From Stratiolaelaps scimitus (Eukaryota > Arthropoda > Arachnida > Mesostigmata > Laelapidae): a stretch of 64,000 nt of DNA. The notes under the pieces are model-generated. The model searched no databases. It saw only the letters and a list, made by a program, of their open reading frames with translations, and was not told the origin of the DNA. Every line of letters starts with the position of its first letter. The stretch's first letter is position 1. The stretch lies in contig JABWDB010000003.1 of the NCBI GenBank assembly GCA_019614645.1, positions 24,575,001-24,639,000 on the forward strand, read 5' to 3'. Positions 63,244 through 64,000 of this stretch are shown here, one piece after another. The position numbers were made by a program, and so were the translations under genes.

Positions 63244-64000
63244 GGATGCCAGTGATGGGAATGTACCCCATCTCGACGCCTCAAACCTCAGCGGCTCTGT
63301 GAAGTGCCATAGAAAAAATACGCGACTTTTAATTGGCTTGCAATTGACGTTTCCATATTTACGTAAGAGAGAGACACATTTAATTCTATCTACTTAATCC
63401 ATTTGCATATCATATCATAGGTTTTTTTTTGTCAATTGCAATTCATCATTCCAACTCATGTGGAGAATGTTTTTAATTAACGACCTCGAAACGCCATTTT
63501 CGGTGACGGAGCGCTTTTTGCAACGTGTTACTTGGCTCGTACGTGGCCCGAAAAACGAACGCTATCTAGTTGTGCTAATATATATATATATATATATATA
63601 TCTGATAGCATTTACTATTATCTTTTCATTCCGAGTGTACATTTCGGAATCACCGTAGTCGTCAGGATCCGCGTGATCATCTGTAAACCCATGTCGATCT
63701 TCAGTGGCTACTCTGTGTTTCACTGGCCTTCAACATCGATTGGTAGTGGTGATCTGTTATTTCTGTTGACAGTGAGCCACTGTCGAGCTGCTGCTGCTGC
63801 AGCGGCTGTAAACAGCAACACGTCAGAAGAGAATTTTCCTGACACCTAGAGCTTGTTTGGATCGTCGCAGTGATCAATCAGATTTCTAGATCAAGCGTCC
63901 CTTGCTGGGTCGCCTCTCCCTCGAGCGAGATGTCAATCGAACATCTCTGCTCATATACCTGTCATATCCATCATATCTTCACACTTATACAAATGCACGT

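Larger units (their letters stand above)
55147..64000. other. Intron or intergenic DNA after the SLC16-like exon
   Basis: No further transporter helix was recognised. It contains TA arrays at 55,380-55,420, 56,300-56,337, 60,670-60,695, 62,066-62,103, 62,511-62,536, 63,224-63,242 and 63,579-63,602, a candidate minus-strand exon at 59,523-59,648 and two weak candidate secreted-peptide frames discussed in the findings. Confidence 0.5.

Overview
The window looks like nuclear DNA of an arthropod, most probably a chelicerate such as a mesostigmatid mite. This is inferred from several things: split genes with GT-AG introns, low gene density, about 40% GC, many long TA dinucleotide arrays, tRNA-derived SINE-like repeats, a mariner relic, and protein sequences of animal type (mitochondrial thioredoxin, FASTK-family protein, Tctex-type dynein light chain, SLC16-type transporters). 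No operons, CRISPR arrays or bacterial signals were seen. The species call is inference only.

Layout. 1-9.7 kb: no gene recognised; simple repeats and decayed tRNA-like elements. 9,758-10,045: an orphan, frame-preserving candidate exon (+). 10.0-10.6 kb: a cluster of one SINE-like family, two copies being arranged as an inverted pair. 11,872-12,320: an internally deleted mariner transposase relic (-). 12,856-18,064 (-): a mitochondrial thioredoxin gene in three exons (143 aa, WCGPC active site split from the transit peptide by a 4.4 kb intron). Inside that intron, on the same strand, lies an intact single-exon FASTK/RAP-domain gene of 659 aa (15,176-17,155). 19,659-19,855 (+): an exon carrying the first transmembrane segment of a monocarboxylate-transporter-like (SLC16) protein. 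26,570-27,708 (+): a two-exon Tctex-type dynein light chain gene (150 aa). 54,459-55,146 (+): a second SLC16-like first coding exon with a 180-residue cytoplasmic N-terminus. 59,523-59,648 (-): a further candidate exon of unknown identity.

Relations. Thioredoxin and the FASTK protein are both predicted to be mitochondrial and would be co-transcribed at least in part, because one sits in the other's intron. The two SLC16-like exons share the YYPEGGWGW signature and a phase-1 donor 39-40 residues after it. They are either tandem paralogues or alternative first coding exons of one transporter gene extending beyond the window; in the second case the dynein light chain gene would lie inside its intron. 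The remaining 50+ kb is intron or intergenic DNA with microsatellites, foldback elements and SINE copies. I checked splice sites by hand; no homology search or RNA data was available.
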